Below the pieces are notes generated by a model. It did not search any database and had not been told where the DNA came from. It saw nothing but the letters and a program-made list of their open reading frames with translations. A DNA stretch of 5,849 bases from assembly GCA_964393335.1 (NCBI GenBank), contig CAYMTN010000302.1, positions 1 through 5,849 of the forward strand, written 5' to 3'. Shown here piece after piece: positions 1 to 5,849 of this stretch (the first letter of the stretch is position 1; the number at the start of each line of letters is the position of its first letter). The DNA comes from CAYMTN01 sp964393335. Its GTDB lineage: Bacteria; Chloroflexota; Anaerolineae; Aggregatilineales; Aggregatilineaceae. Both the position numbers and the translations under genes were made by a program.

Positions 1-987
1 GCGCAAGGCACCGCCGCCGATGGACCGGTCTTTTGGCTGACTGCCAACATTCACGGCGGAGAATACGACGGCATCGCCGCTATTCACCACGTGATCACGC
101 CCGATCTGCTGCCCCAACTAACCGGCACGGTGGTAGCGATTCCGACGCTCAGCCCTGCCGGACTGCGAATCGGCCAGCGCAGCCCCTATTACCTGCCGGG
201 GAAAGACCCAAACCGCCTGTTTCCCAGCAGAGTGTCAAGCGGCGATGCCGACGACGCCAGCCCGCCGTCGGCGCTGGAATCAGCCTATCTGCGCCTGTTC
301 GAGCGCATCGACGCGACGGCAGACTACCTCATCGACCTGCACGATTACGGGATCCGCTCCATTCCGTTTGCCTTCCGCGACCCGGTGTTTTACCACGAGC
401 CGCGCGACAAACCTGTTGCGCGTAAGCTGCAAAAATCTGTAGGCAGCATGCTCGACGCGCTGGGGCTGACAGTTGTGAATGAGTACGGTTCGGCGCGTTA
501 CCTCAAATCCAACCTGCACCGTTCGGTCAGCGGCGCGACGCTCAACCGGGCGCGCATCCCGGCTGTCACGATTGAGATCGGCGGTCAAAATACTGTGCAC
601 ATCACACATGTGCGAGCGGTCGTGGCTGGCATCCGCAACGTGATGCGCTGGGCCGGCATGCTGCCCGGTCCACCTGAGCCGCTGCCGGATGTGCCGGTCA
701 TCAAACCGGGATACCCGGTGCGCCGGACCACTCACCCGCGCGTGCCGGAAGCCTGCGTGGTCTATCATCTGGTGCAGCCGGGCGACATGGTCCGGGCCGG
801 TGACCCGGTGGCCCGCATGGTAGATATTTACGGGCGACCGGTCGGCACGCGGGACGGGCTGTTGCGCACCGAGTACGACGGGTTTGTGATCGGCATGTTC
901 CCCGGCATCGCGTTTTATCCCAACGAGGCGATTCTCGGCCTGGCGATCCGCGACCACAGCGATCTGGTCATACAAGCGCCCGACTAA
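1..987 (+). CDS. Succinylglutamate desuccinylase/aspartoacylase family zinc deacylase (5' end missing)
   Basis: The frame is open from base 1 to the TAA at 985-987, giving 328 visible residues; the start lies left of the window. A GTG at 91 is in frame but cannot be the start, because the first zinc-ligand motif, HGGE (visible His18 and Glu21), lies upstream of it. Further M14-like signatures follow in the right order: DPNRLFP (Asn71, Arg72, substrate binding), DLHDYG with the third zinc ligand His114, and TIEIGG with the probable catalytic Glu192. The C-terminal part (about 235-325, with GDMVRAGDPVARM and YDGFVIG) resembles the beta-barrel that follows the catalytic domain in this family. 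Known members hydrolyse N-acyl amino acids (AstE, aspartoacylase, DoeB) in the cytoplasm. All key residues are intact, so an active amidohydrolase is expected, but the substrate cannot be read from sequence. It lies 108 bp upstream of the kinase gene on the same strand. Confidence 0.9.
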   Translation, partial: AQGTAADGPVFWLTANIHGGEYDGIAAIHHVITPDLLPQLTGTVVAIPTLSPAGLRIGQRSPYYLPGKDPNRLFPSRVSSGDADDASPPSALESAYLRLFERIDATADYLIDLHDYGIRSIPFAFRDPVFYHEPRDKPVARKLQKSVGSMLDALGLTVVNEYGSARYLKSNLHRSVSGATLNRARIPAVTIEIGGQNTVHITHVRAVVAGIRNVMRWAGMLPGPPEPLPDVPVIKPGYPVRRTTHPRVPEACVVYHLVQPGDMVRAGDPVARMVDIYGRPVGTRDGLLRTEYDGFVIGMFPGIAFYPNEAILGLAIRDHSDLVIQAPD

Positions 988-1032
988 CGAACGAGCGGAT
1001 CGACAACCGATTCGGCGTGGCGCTCCGAGCTA

Positions 1033-1041
1033 TGTTACAAT
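1033..1041 (+). promoter_or_regulatory. Candidate extended -10 promoter for the kinase gene
   Basis: TGTTACAAT matches the extended -10 form TGnTAnAAT, with TACAAT at 1036-1041 one base from the TATAAT consensus. It is the AT-rich element of an otherwise GC-rich gap and lies 54 bp upstream of the kinase ATG. No good -35 box sits 16-18 bp upstream; TTCGGC at 1011-1016 is poor and 19 bp away. Extended -10 promoters often tolerate a weak -35. It implies that the kinase can be transcribed independently of the upstream deacylase gene, with a start near 1048. The call rests on motif only. Confidence 0.45.
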
Positions 1042-1042
1042 T

Positions 1043-1064
1043 CGCGCCATATGAAATAGGCGCG
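1043..1064 (+). repeat. Inverted repeat in the kinase leader (operator or 5' UTR hairpin)
   Basis: CGCGCC (1043-1048) and GGCGCG (1059-1064) are perfect 6-bp inverted arms around the AT-rich spacer ATATGAAATA. The repeat begins one base after the candidate -10 box, so it covers the expected transcription start. It could be a binding site for a dimeric repressor or a short leader hairpin. A 6-bp repeat in GC-rich DNA can occur by chance, so no role is claimed. Confidence 0.35.
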
Positions 1065-1082
1065 TGTTCAACTCACTGCACC

Positions 1083-1088
1083 AGCAGG
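1083..1088 (+). promoter_or_regulatory. Weak Shine-Dalgarno site for the kinase gene
   Basis: AGCAGG differs from AGGAGG by one base and lies 7 nt before the ATG at 1096, a normal spacing. Reading upstream in the kinase frame, a TAG at 1057-1059 closes the frame and no ATG, GTG or TTG lies between it and 1096. The next in-frame Met (residue 20) is inside the ATP-binding loop. Together these fix 1096 as the start. Confidence 0.5.
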
Positions 1089-1095
1089 CAAACAC

Positions 1096-4000
1096 ATGAT
1101 CGGTTCCACACTTGGTTCCTACGAGATCATTGAGGAAATTGGGCGTGGCGGGATGGCGACTGTTTACCGGGCGCGCCAGACCAACATGGACCGTTTTGTC
1201 GCCGTCAAAATCATCCACAAAGCGGTGGCGGCTGAAAGTACATCGCTGGACCGTTTTCAGCGCGAAGCCCGCCTGATTGCGCGGCTTGAACACCCGCACA
1301 TCTTACCCGTTTACGATTATAACGGCGCACACGATCCCCCCTATATCGTCATGCGCTACATGCCCACCGGCACGCTCAAAGACATCCTGGCCCGCGACCG
1401 GCTTCAGTTTAGCGAAGTCGCGTTTTTGATCCGGCAGATCGCGTCCGCGCTGGATTATGCACACCGCCAGGGAGTCATCCACCGCGACATCAAACCCTCA
1501 AACATCATGGTGGATGTCGAAGGTAACGCTTTTCTGACCGATTTTGGCATCGCGCGTATGATCGAAGGGACCGAAGGCCTGACGGCCAGCGGATTGGCCG
1601 TCGGCACGCCTGGGTACATGGCTCCTGAACAGGGCATGGGGCTTCAGATCGATGGCCGGGTTGACATATACGCCCTCGGCATCATGCTCTTTGAGATGCT
1701 GACCGGCACCATGCCATTTCATGCCGAAACGCCGCTTGCGATCATCCTCAAGCATATCAACGATCCGCCTCCCTTCGCGTCCGGGCTGAATCCGGACGTG
1801 CCAGTGGAGATCGATCACATCATCCAGCGAGCAATGGCAAAGTCCCCCGATGAGCGATACCAGACTGCCGGCGAAATGGCCGATGCTCTGCTGAGCGCCG
1901 TCGGGCCGAGTGCGTCGTCGACACCACGCCACCTGATACAGATCGCGGCTCAAACAATCGAGGACCTCGCAAAAGTGCGGGCCGAAGCGGCTGCCGCACG
2001 CGCCACACGCCGCGCCAGTGGTTCCACCGGTGCCGCAGAATTTCCGGAGACACCACCTGACACGGTGCGGCTTCGTCCGTCACGCGGGCGAGTGTCGTTG
2101 TTCGCAGGATTAGGCGTGCTGGCAATCGCCGCCATCGCCGCCGGGCTTTTCCTGGTGTTGGGCGGCGGCGGAGGCGATCATAGAACTCAAACCCCGGCGT
2201 CAGTCGCTTCGTCGCTGACGTGCGCCCAGATCGTCCAGCAGGCGCTGGACACCGCCCAAACACAGTGTTCCTCCGTTAATCCCAACGCGGCGTGCTACGG
2301 GTATCACGCCGCCAGCGCGTCGTCGGAAGATGGCCCCATCGAAGACTTCAACGCACCGGGTGTCCGGCTGATGCTGCCCGGCGTGCAATCGATTCAGACC
2401 GGTGATGTGGACGAAACGAACGGCACCTGGGGGATTGTGGTCATCCATGCACAAACCAGCCTGGAACCCGATCAGCAGGTGACGTTTGTGCTGTTCGGTG
2501 ATGCGCAGATCGAGCCGCTTGACGAGCGTATGCAGGGCTTTACCCTGCGCACCGGGCGAGCGATGTCTGCGTGCGCCGAACTGCCACCAGCCGGCCTGCT
2601 GGTTCAGGTCCCGCGTGGTGCACAGGTCACGTTTACGGTCAACGGCACCATCGTCACCGCCAGCAGTACGCTTGTATTGCAGGCACAGCCCGCCGGGTTG
2701 ATGGCGGTCAATGTACTCGAAGGCAGCGCCGACGTGACAGCGCAAGCCGTCACACGGACCGTTCCGACGGGCTACTCGACACGCATCACCATGAGCACGG
2801 CGCTGCGTTCCGTCAGCTCGCCCAGCCCGCCGGAGCGCATCCTGAATATGAGCGCGCTGCTGAATCTGGCCGGACCATCCCCGCTGCTGCTACTCGAACA
2901 ACCACTGCAATCGGCGCAGATAGCGACCGCTGTTGCGCTGGTCCCAGAACTGACGGACACACCTGCCGAACCATCGGATACGCCGACGACCACACTCACC
3001 AACACACCAACACTCACGCCGACCAATACACCGCCTCCGACGGATACCCCCACGCCGACCGATACACCGACCTTCACGCCGACCAGCACGGATACGCCCT
3101 CCCGCACGCCGACCGATACTTCTGCGCCGACCTTGACGCCGACTGACACCGCCACCCCGACCGGTACGCCAACTGACACCGCTACGCCGACATACACGGG
3201 TACACCCACCAGCACGCCGACGTGGACGCCAACCTTCACCGCTACGCCGACCCATACGCCGACGCCCACACCAACCTTCACCGACACGCCGACCAACACG
3301 CCAACCGATACGCCCACGCCGACCTTCACGCCCACGTATACGGATACGCCAACGGCGACACCTACCTTCACCGACACGCCAACGCCAACCATGACGTTCA
3401 CGGCGACGCCATCCGATACACCAACCTATACGCCCACGCCTACCGCCACATTCACGCCACCGCCAACGGCCACGCCGATACCCAGTCCAACAGCGGTTCC
3501 GGCGGGACGGCTGCCGTTCATCGAGGACATGGAAGGCGAAAATCCGCTGAAGGGATGGGATTACGACCCGATGCGCTGGCAGTTAGTCACCGAAGGGGGC
3601 AACGTGGCGCTGATTGGACTCTCCGGCCTGGACAGCGCGCTGGAAATCCTGGGACGTGAAGCGCCCGAATGGAAAGAGCCGAGCGAAGAAGACCTGTTGA
3701 TCGACATACGCGTGAACCTGTTGTATGGCGACAGCATCGCTCGCATCATTTTCCGGTATTCGGACCAGGGATACTACGTGCTGGAAATGCTGCCGGGGTA
3801 TGCTATGGTCAAACGCGGCCAGCCTGGCCCGCTGAATCGCAGCGCCGAACAACTGCTGCGGGATTGGCCGGGTGCTGCCCTGCAAAGCGGGCATTGGTAC
3901 GAAGTGAAAATCTGGGCAGAGGGCGGGCGTATCTTCGTCTATATCGACAACCTGCTGCGGCTGCGCGTCAACGATACCGGTTTTGGGCTGCCGCCGGGTG

Positions 4001-5295
4001 GTGCGCTGCTGCTGCAGACGCTGAGCGCCGTCAGCGGCCAGGTCGGGTTTGACGACGTGATCATCCAGCGCCCGGAATTGGCGAGCGAGCACTTCCAGGG
4101 TTCCAGTTTCCCCAGCACGTGGCAGGCCAATAGTTTTACGGCTGTCGGGTTGGGCACTGAAAGTGATGGCAACCAGTATGTTCGCATGACGCAGGGCGGC
4201 GACGTGACGCCCCTCATCCCGCCGCTGAACAATGCGCTGGTCGCCTGCCGCCTGTACAGCGAAACGGGCGGATTCACCGTGCTGCTGCGCGAGAGCAGCC
4301 AGGGTGTATACCGGTTGGTGATGGATGGCGGGCACATGGAGATTCAGCACCTGAACGGCCAGGGCGACATCCTGCAAAAGTGGACGCGCACCAATTATTA
4401 CGCGCGCGGTGAATGGTTTGACTTCATCGTGCTGATGGTGGGCGAGCGGCTGACGATCTACCGCCGGGGCGAAATTGTTTTTGAGGAAGATATCGCCGAC
4501 GCGCCGCCCTCCGGCGGAATCCGGTTCCAGACTCTGCGCGATTACGACGTGCTGCGGATTGACGACTGTCTCTTCACCGAAACGGCGCTCTCGGCGACGG
4601 TTGACGCACGGTTCGCGTTTGAGATTCTCCACCAGCTTGAAACGCGCATCATCCGCGACGGCCTATCGGACTGGTACGAGTTCTTCCTGCCGGATCGGAC
4701 AACAGCCTACTGGTGGGAATCAAATCCGGGCGAATACGTGGTCGATCAGGCGGCCAGCCAGCATACCGACTATTACACCATCACCTCAAACGATCAACCG
4801 GTGTTCCGCCGCTTCCGCCGTGACATAGATTCGACCGGCAACGTGTTTGGCAACGGTGACGATACCGCCACCTTCCGCGATTCGAGCGACATCTACGTCA
4901 AAGCGTTCGTGCGGCTGCCCCTCGAAGCGCCGGTGGGCAGCATCGCGTGGGTAGGCGTGCGCTCAGTGCCCAGCGTGACGGGTTTCAGCCTGAACCAGTA
5001 CCAAATGGAGCTGATCAAACAGTCCGGTGATGTAACCATGCTGCGGGTGCGGGCCAACACCGCGCTCGACAAATCCGTCCTGTACGAAGAACCCATCGAG
5101 CGAACCTTCGACCTGTGGCACGAATTCATCATCGTCGCGCTGGATGACAAGATCGCGTTTTTCGCGGATGGACATTTTATCACCGCCATCCGCGACGCGG
5201 ACCTGCTAGGCGGCACGCTGGCGATCGGCGTGGAAGAGCACAGCGTCGCCAACTTTGACGACGTGGTCCTGCGCGACACGTCCCTGAACTACTGA
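1096..5295 (+). CDS. Transmembrane Hanks-type Ser/Thr protein kinase with FecR-like, Thr-Pro linker and triple jelly-roll ectodomain
   Basis: This 1399-residue protein should phosphorylate Ser/Thr of cytoplasmic targets in response to an outside signal. The kinase domain (about 9-266) is complete: glycine loop GRGGMATV (16-23), VAVK Lys38, helix-C Glu57, HRDIKPSN (Asp131, Lys133, Asn136), DFG (149-151) and GTPGYMAPEQ (170-179). HRD makes it an RD kinase, usually activated by loop phosphorylation; by alignment with PknB, Thr163 and Ser165 are the likely sites. An Arg-rich juxtamembrane stretch precedes one membrane helix (about 333-356), placing the N-terminus inside. Outside come a domain with Cys376, 391, 400 and 493 followed by a FecR-like part (about 498-568), a Thr-Pro linker (about 620-800), and three concanavalin A-like modules (806-992, 996-1162, 1168-1396). 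There are no PASTA repeats. The kinase assignment is certain, the outer-domain folds are inferred from pattern, and the ligand is unknown. No frameshift or lost catalytic residue is seen. Confidence 0.96.
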   Translation: MIGSTLGSYEIIEEIGRGGMATVYRARQTNMDRFVAVKIIHKAVAAESTSLDRFQREARLIARLEHPHILPVYDYNGAHDPPYIVMRYMPTGTLKDILARDRLQFSEVAFLIRQIASALDYAHRQGVIHRDIKPSNIMVDVEGNAFLTDFGIARMIEGTEGLTASGLAVGTPGYMAPEQGMGLQIDGRVDIYALGIMLFEMLTGTMPFHAETPLAIILKHINDPPPFASGLNPDVPVEIDHIIQRAMAKSPDERYQTAGEMADALLSAVGPSASSTPRHLIQIAAQTIEDLAKVRAEAAAARATRRASGSTGAAEFPETPPDTVRLRPSRGRVSLFAGLGVLAIAAIAAGLFLVLGGGGGDHRTQTPASVASSLTCAQIVQQALDTAQTQCSSVNPNAACYGYHAASASSEDGPIEDFNAPGVRLMLPGVQSIQTGDVDETNGTWGIVVIHAQTSLEPDQQVTFVLFGDAQIEPLDERMQGFTLRTGRAMSACAELPPAGLLVQVPRGAQVTFTVNGTIVTASSTLVLQAQPAGLMAVNVLEGSADVTAQAVTRTVPTGYSTRITMSTALRSVSSPSPPERILNMSALLNLAGPSPLLLLEQPLQSAQIATAVALVPELTDTPAEPSDTPTTTLTNTPTLTPTNTPPPTDTPTPTDTPTFTPTSTDTPSRTPTDTSAPTLTPTDTATPTGTPTDTATPTYTGTPTSTPTWTPTFTATPTHTPTPTPTFTDTPTNTPTDTPTPTFTPTYTDTPTATPTFTDTPTPTMTFTATPSDTPTYTPTPTATFTPPPTATPIPSPTAVPAGRLPFIEDMEGENPLKGWDYDPMRWQLVTEGGNVALIGLSGLDSALEILGREAPEWKEPSEEDLLIDIRVNLLYGDSIARIIFRYSDQGYYVLEMLPGYAMVKRGQPGPLNRSAEQLLRDWPGAALQSGHWYEVKIWAEGGRIFVYIDNLLRLRVNDTGFGLPPGGALLLQTLSAVSGQVGFDDVIIQRPELASEHFQGSSFPSTWQANSFTAVGLGTESDGNQYVRMTQGGDVTPLIPPLNNALVACRLYSETGGFTVLLRESSQGVYRLVMDGGHMEIQHLNGQGDILQKWTRTNYYARGEWFDFIVLMVGERLTIYRRGEIVFEEDIADAPPSGGIRFQTLRDYDVLRIDDCLFTETALSATVDARFAFEILHQLETRIIRDGLSDWYEFFLPDRTTAYWWESNPGEYVVDQAASQHTDYYTITSNDQPVFRRFRRDIDSTGNVFGNGDDTATFRDSSDIYVKAFVRLPLEAPVGSIAWVGVRSVPSVTGFSLNQYQMELIKQSGDVTMLRVRANTALDKSVLYEEPIERTFDLWHEFIIVALDDKIAFFADGHFITAIRDADLLGGTLAIGVEEHSVANFDDVVLRDTSLNY
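2092..2163 (+). other. Single transmembrane helix of the kinase
   Basis: Residues about 333-356 form an uninterrupted hydrophobic run rich in Ala, Ile, Leu and Val, ending in a glycine run. The segment just before it (about 303-332) carries many Arg residues, which by the positive-inside rule puts the kinase domain in the cytoplasm and everything after it outside. It is the only convincing membrane segment in the protein, and there is no N-terminal signal peptide. Confidence 0.9.
2221..2799 (+). other. Four-cysteine / FecR-like ectodomain encoded within the kinase gene
   Basis: Residues about 376-568 follow the membrane helix. The first part carries Cys376, Cys391 and Cys400 (the last in a CYGY motif), with Cys493 further on, enough for two disulfides. 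The second part runs VPRGAQVTFTVNGT, then VNVLEGSADVTA and VPTGYSTRI. This recalls FecR-type beta domains, in which a 'V.EGs..V' strand is followed by 'v.aG'. I recognise the combination as recurring in Chloroflexota surface proteins but know of no assigned function. The FecR resemblance is by pattern only. Confidence 0.55.
2953..3492 (+). repeat. Low-complexity Thr-Pro (TPTx) repeat linker encoded within the kinase gene
   Basis: Residues about 620-799 are a Thr-Pro stalk. From residue 631 to 799, Thr occupies 78 of the 85 odd-numbered positions and only one even position (632); even positions are mostly Pro, otherwise Asp, Asn, Phe, Tyr, Ala, Ser and a few others. At DNA level the unit is a degenerate 6-nt or 12-nt repeat built on ACGCC(G/A)AC. 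Longer copies exist: 3271-3290 and 3361-3380 match at 19 of 20 bases, and 3229-3248 matches the first at 18 of 20. Such stalks are extended and hold distal domains away from the membrane. The antisense strand reads as a Val-Gly-rich open frame, which is only a shadow of the repeat. Confidence 0.95.
3511..5283 (+). repeat. Three tandem concanavalin A-like (jelly-roll) modules encoded in the kinase 3' end
   Basis: Residues 806-992, 996-1162 and 1168-1396 look like diverged copies of one fold. Each has a Trp followed by an aromatic or His, an acidic residue and Val/Phe (WYEV at 934, WFDF at 1107, WHEF at 1341). Each then ends in a strand with paired Asp (FDDV at 985, IDDC at 1155, FDDV at 1387), 47-52 residues later. 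Modules one and two also share R.S.QG.Y.L.M (from Arg887 and Arg1065, exactly 178 residues apart). The pattern is that of LamG/DUF1080-like jelly rolls, which often bind carbohydrate. The third module is longer, by about 40 to 60 residues. Fold is inferred; ligand unknown. Confidence 0.65.
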
Positions 5296-5321
5296 TCAGG
5301 GCGCGTTCCTACTTGCACGAC

Positions 5322-5359
5322 ACAACCGCCGGACGTTGATGACAGCGTCCGGCGGTTGT
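5322..5359. terminator. Hairpin between convergent genes, probable bidirectional terminator
   Basis: ACAACCGCCGGACG (5322-5335) and its exact reverse complement (5346-5359) form a 14-bp perfect stem. The inner bases can extend it by one G-T and two Watson-Crick pairs, leaving a four-base loop ATGA (5339-5342), for 17 bp in all. It lies 26 bp after the kinase stop and 22 bp after the rfbB stop on the other strand, the expected place for a shared terminator. Neither side has a clear T-tract, so it is not a textbook intrinsic terminator; it might instead stabilise mRNA 3' ends. Confidence 0.65.
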
Positions 5360-5381
5360 TGAGCGACCAGAGTTGCACGGG

Positions 5382-5849
5382 TCAGGACCCGGCCAGCCGG
5401 TCGGCATACTGCCGCCGGTAATAGTCGAGATACTCGCCGGTCTTGATCTTGCGCCACCACCATTCGTTCCGCTGGTACCAGCGCACGGTATCCTGCATCG
5501 CCGCTTCAAAGGCATGTTGTTGAGTCCAGCCCAGTTCGGCGCGGATCTTGTCGTTGGTCAGCGCATACCGGCGATCATGCCCCGGACGATCTGCCACGTG
5601 GCGGATCAGGCTTTCCGGCTTACCAAGCGCCTGAAGAATGAAACGAGTCATGTCGATGTTGTGCATTTCGTGCTCGCCGCCGACGTTATAGATCGCGCCC
5701 GGCAACCCCCGGTGCAGCACGCAGTCAATCGCGTCACAGTGATCATCCACGTACAGCCAATCACGGACCTGCATGCCATCCCCATACAGCGGCAGCGGGC
5801 GGTCGTCAATCGCTTCGGTGATAAAAAACGGCGCGACCTTCTCCGGGTA
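5382..5849 (-). CDS. rfbB: dTDP-glucose 4,6-dehydratase, C-terminal part (5' end beyond the window)
   Basis: The enzyme converts dTDP-glucose to dTDP-4-keto-6-deoxyglucose using bound NAD+, the second step towards dTDP-L-rhamnose and other deoxysugars for surface polysaccharide. The minus frame is open from the right edge to TGA (5384-5382), giving 155 residues of a protein usually about 330-355 long. Visible family motifs are YPEK at the edge, LPLYGDGMQVRDWLYVDDH (visible 19-37), IYNVGG, and DRPGHDRRYA (visible 87-96) followed by KIRAELGW. The last two belong to the sugar-nucleotide binding half. An in-frame Met at 5774 is internal, since strong homology continues upstream of it. The NAD-binding glycine motif and the catalytic Tyr-x-x-x-Lys lie outside the window, so activity cannot be judged. 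It converges on the kinase gene; other dTDP-rhamnose genes may lie further right. Confidence 0.94.
   Translation of the reverse strand, partial: YPEKVAPFFITEAIDDRPLPLYGDGMQVRDWLYVDDHCDAIDCVLHRGLPGAIYNVGGEHEMHNIDMTRFILQALGKPESLIRHVADRPGHDRRYALTNDKIRAELGWTQQHAFEAAMQDTVRWYQRNEWWWRKIKTGEYLDYYRRQYADRLAGS

Noticed and set aside
91..93. GTG at 91 as the start of the deacylase
   Set aside because: The HGGE zinc-binding motif is encoded upstream at about 52-63 in the same open frame, so the true start is outside the window.
280..975. 231-residue minus-strand open frame opposite the deacylase gene
   Set aside because: The plus frame carries all the zinc and catalytic motifs of a known family; the antisense frame has none and is rich in Arg, His and Asp as expected of a shadow.
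988..1032. Possible terminator after the deacylase gene
   Set aside because: Only short imperfect palindromes such as CCGATTCGG and GCTCCGAGC are present, with no convincing stem and no T-tract.
2772..3401. Long minus-strand open frame coding a Val-Gly-Ser repeat protein
   Set aside because: It is the antisense reading of the Thr-Pro repeat in the kinase gene: ACG/ACC and CCG/CCC codons reverse to Val and Gly/Arg codons. The plus frame is continuous with the kinase and with the downstream modules.
2953..3492. CRISPR-like or tandem-repeat array
   Set aside because: The repetition is codon-based, with a 6-nt or 12-nt unit inside an open reading frame. There are no constant repeats separated by unique spacers.
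3583..4632. 349-residue open frame on the minus strand
   Set aside because: It lies wholly inside the kinase gene, shows no recognisable domain, and has the His/Arg/Gln-rich composition typical of antisense frames in GC-rich genes.
5772..5774. ATG (minus strand) at 5774 as the start of a short rfbB-like gene
   Set aside because: The 25 codons between it and the right edge keep the RfbB pattern (YPEK, LPLYGDG), so the gene continues past the edge and is not a truncated remnant.

Overview
The window looks like a piece of a chromosome from a moderately GC-rich bacterium, most likely a Chloroflexota member near the Anaerolineae. This is inferred from one gene: a Hanks-type kinase with a long Thr-Pro (TPTPT) extracellular linker, a Cys-containing FecR-like ectodomain and concanavalin-like modules, an architecture I associate with that phylum. 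No rRNA, tRNA, mobile element or CRISPR array is visible, and no phylogeny could be run.

Layout. Positions 1-987 (+) hold the 3' part of a zinc-dependent deacylase of the succinylglutamate desuccinylase/aspartoacylase group, cut by the left edge. A 108-bp gap follows, with a plausible extended -10 promoter (1033-1041), a small inverted repeat just downstream of it (1043-1064) and a weak Shine-Dalgarno site. Positions 1096-5295 (+) encode a 1399-residue membrane serine/threonine kinase. The 86-bp gap after it carries a long perfect hairpin (5322-5359), fitting a terminator shared by convergent genes. Positions 5382-5849 (-) hold the C-terminal half of dTDP-glucose 4,6-dehydratase (rfbB), cut by the right edge.

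The kinase is the centre of interest. In order it has a complete catalytic domain, one transmembrane helix, a four-cysteine/FecR-like domain, a (Thr-x)n linker of about 170 residues in strict two-residue register, and three related jelly-roll modules. It reads as a cell-surface sensor kinase whose ligand is unknown. The flanking genes (small-molecule deacylation, nucleotide-sugar synthesis) are not obviously part of one pathway with it. rfbB is on the opposite strand, and the deacylase gene is separated from the kinase by its apparent promoter. Nothing here can be called a wholly new system; the undescribed part is the ectodomain and what it senses.
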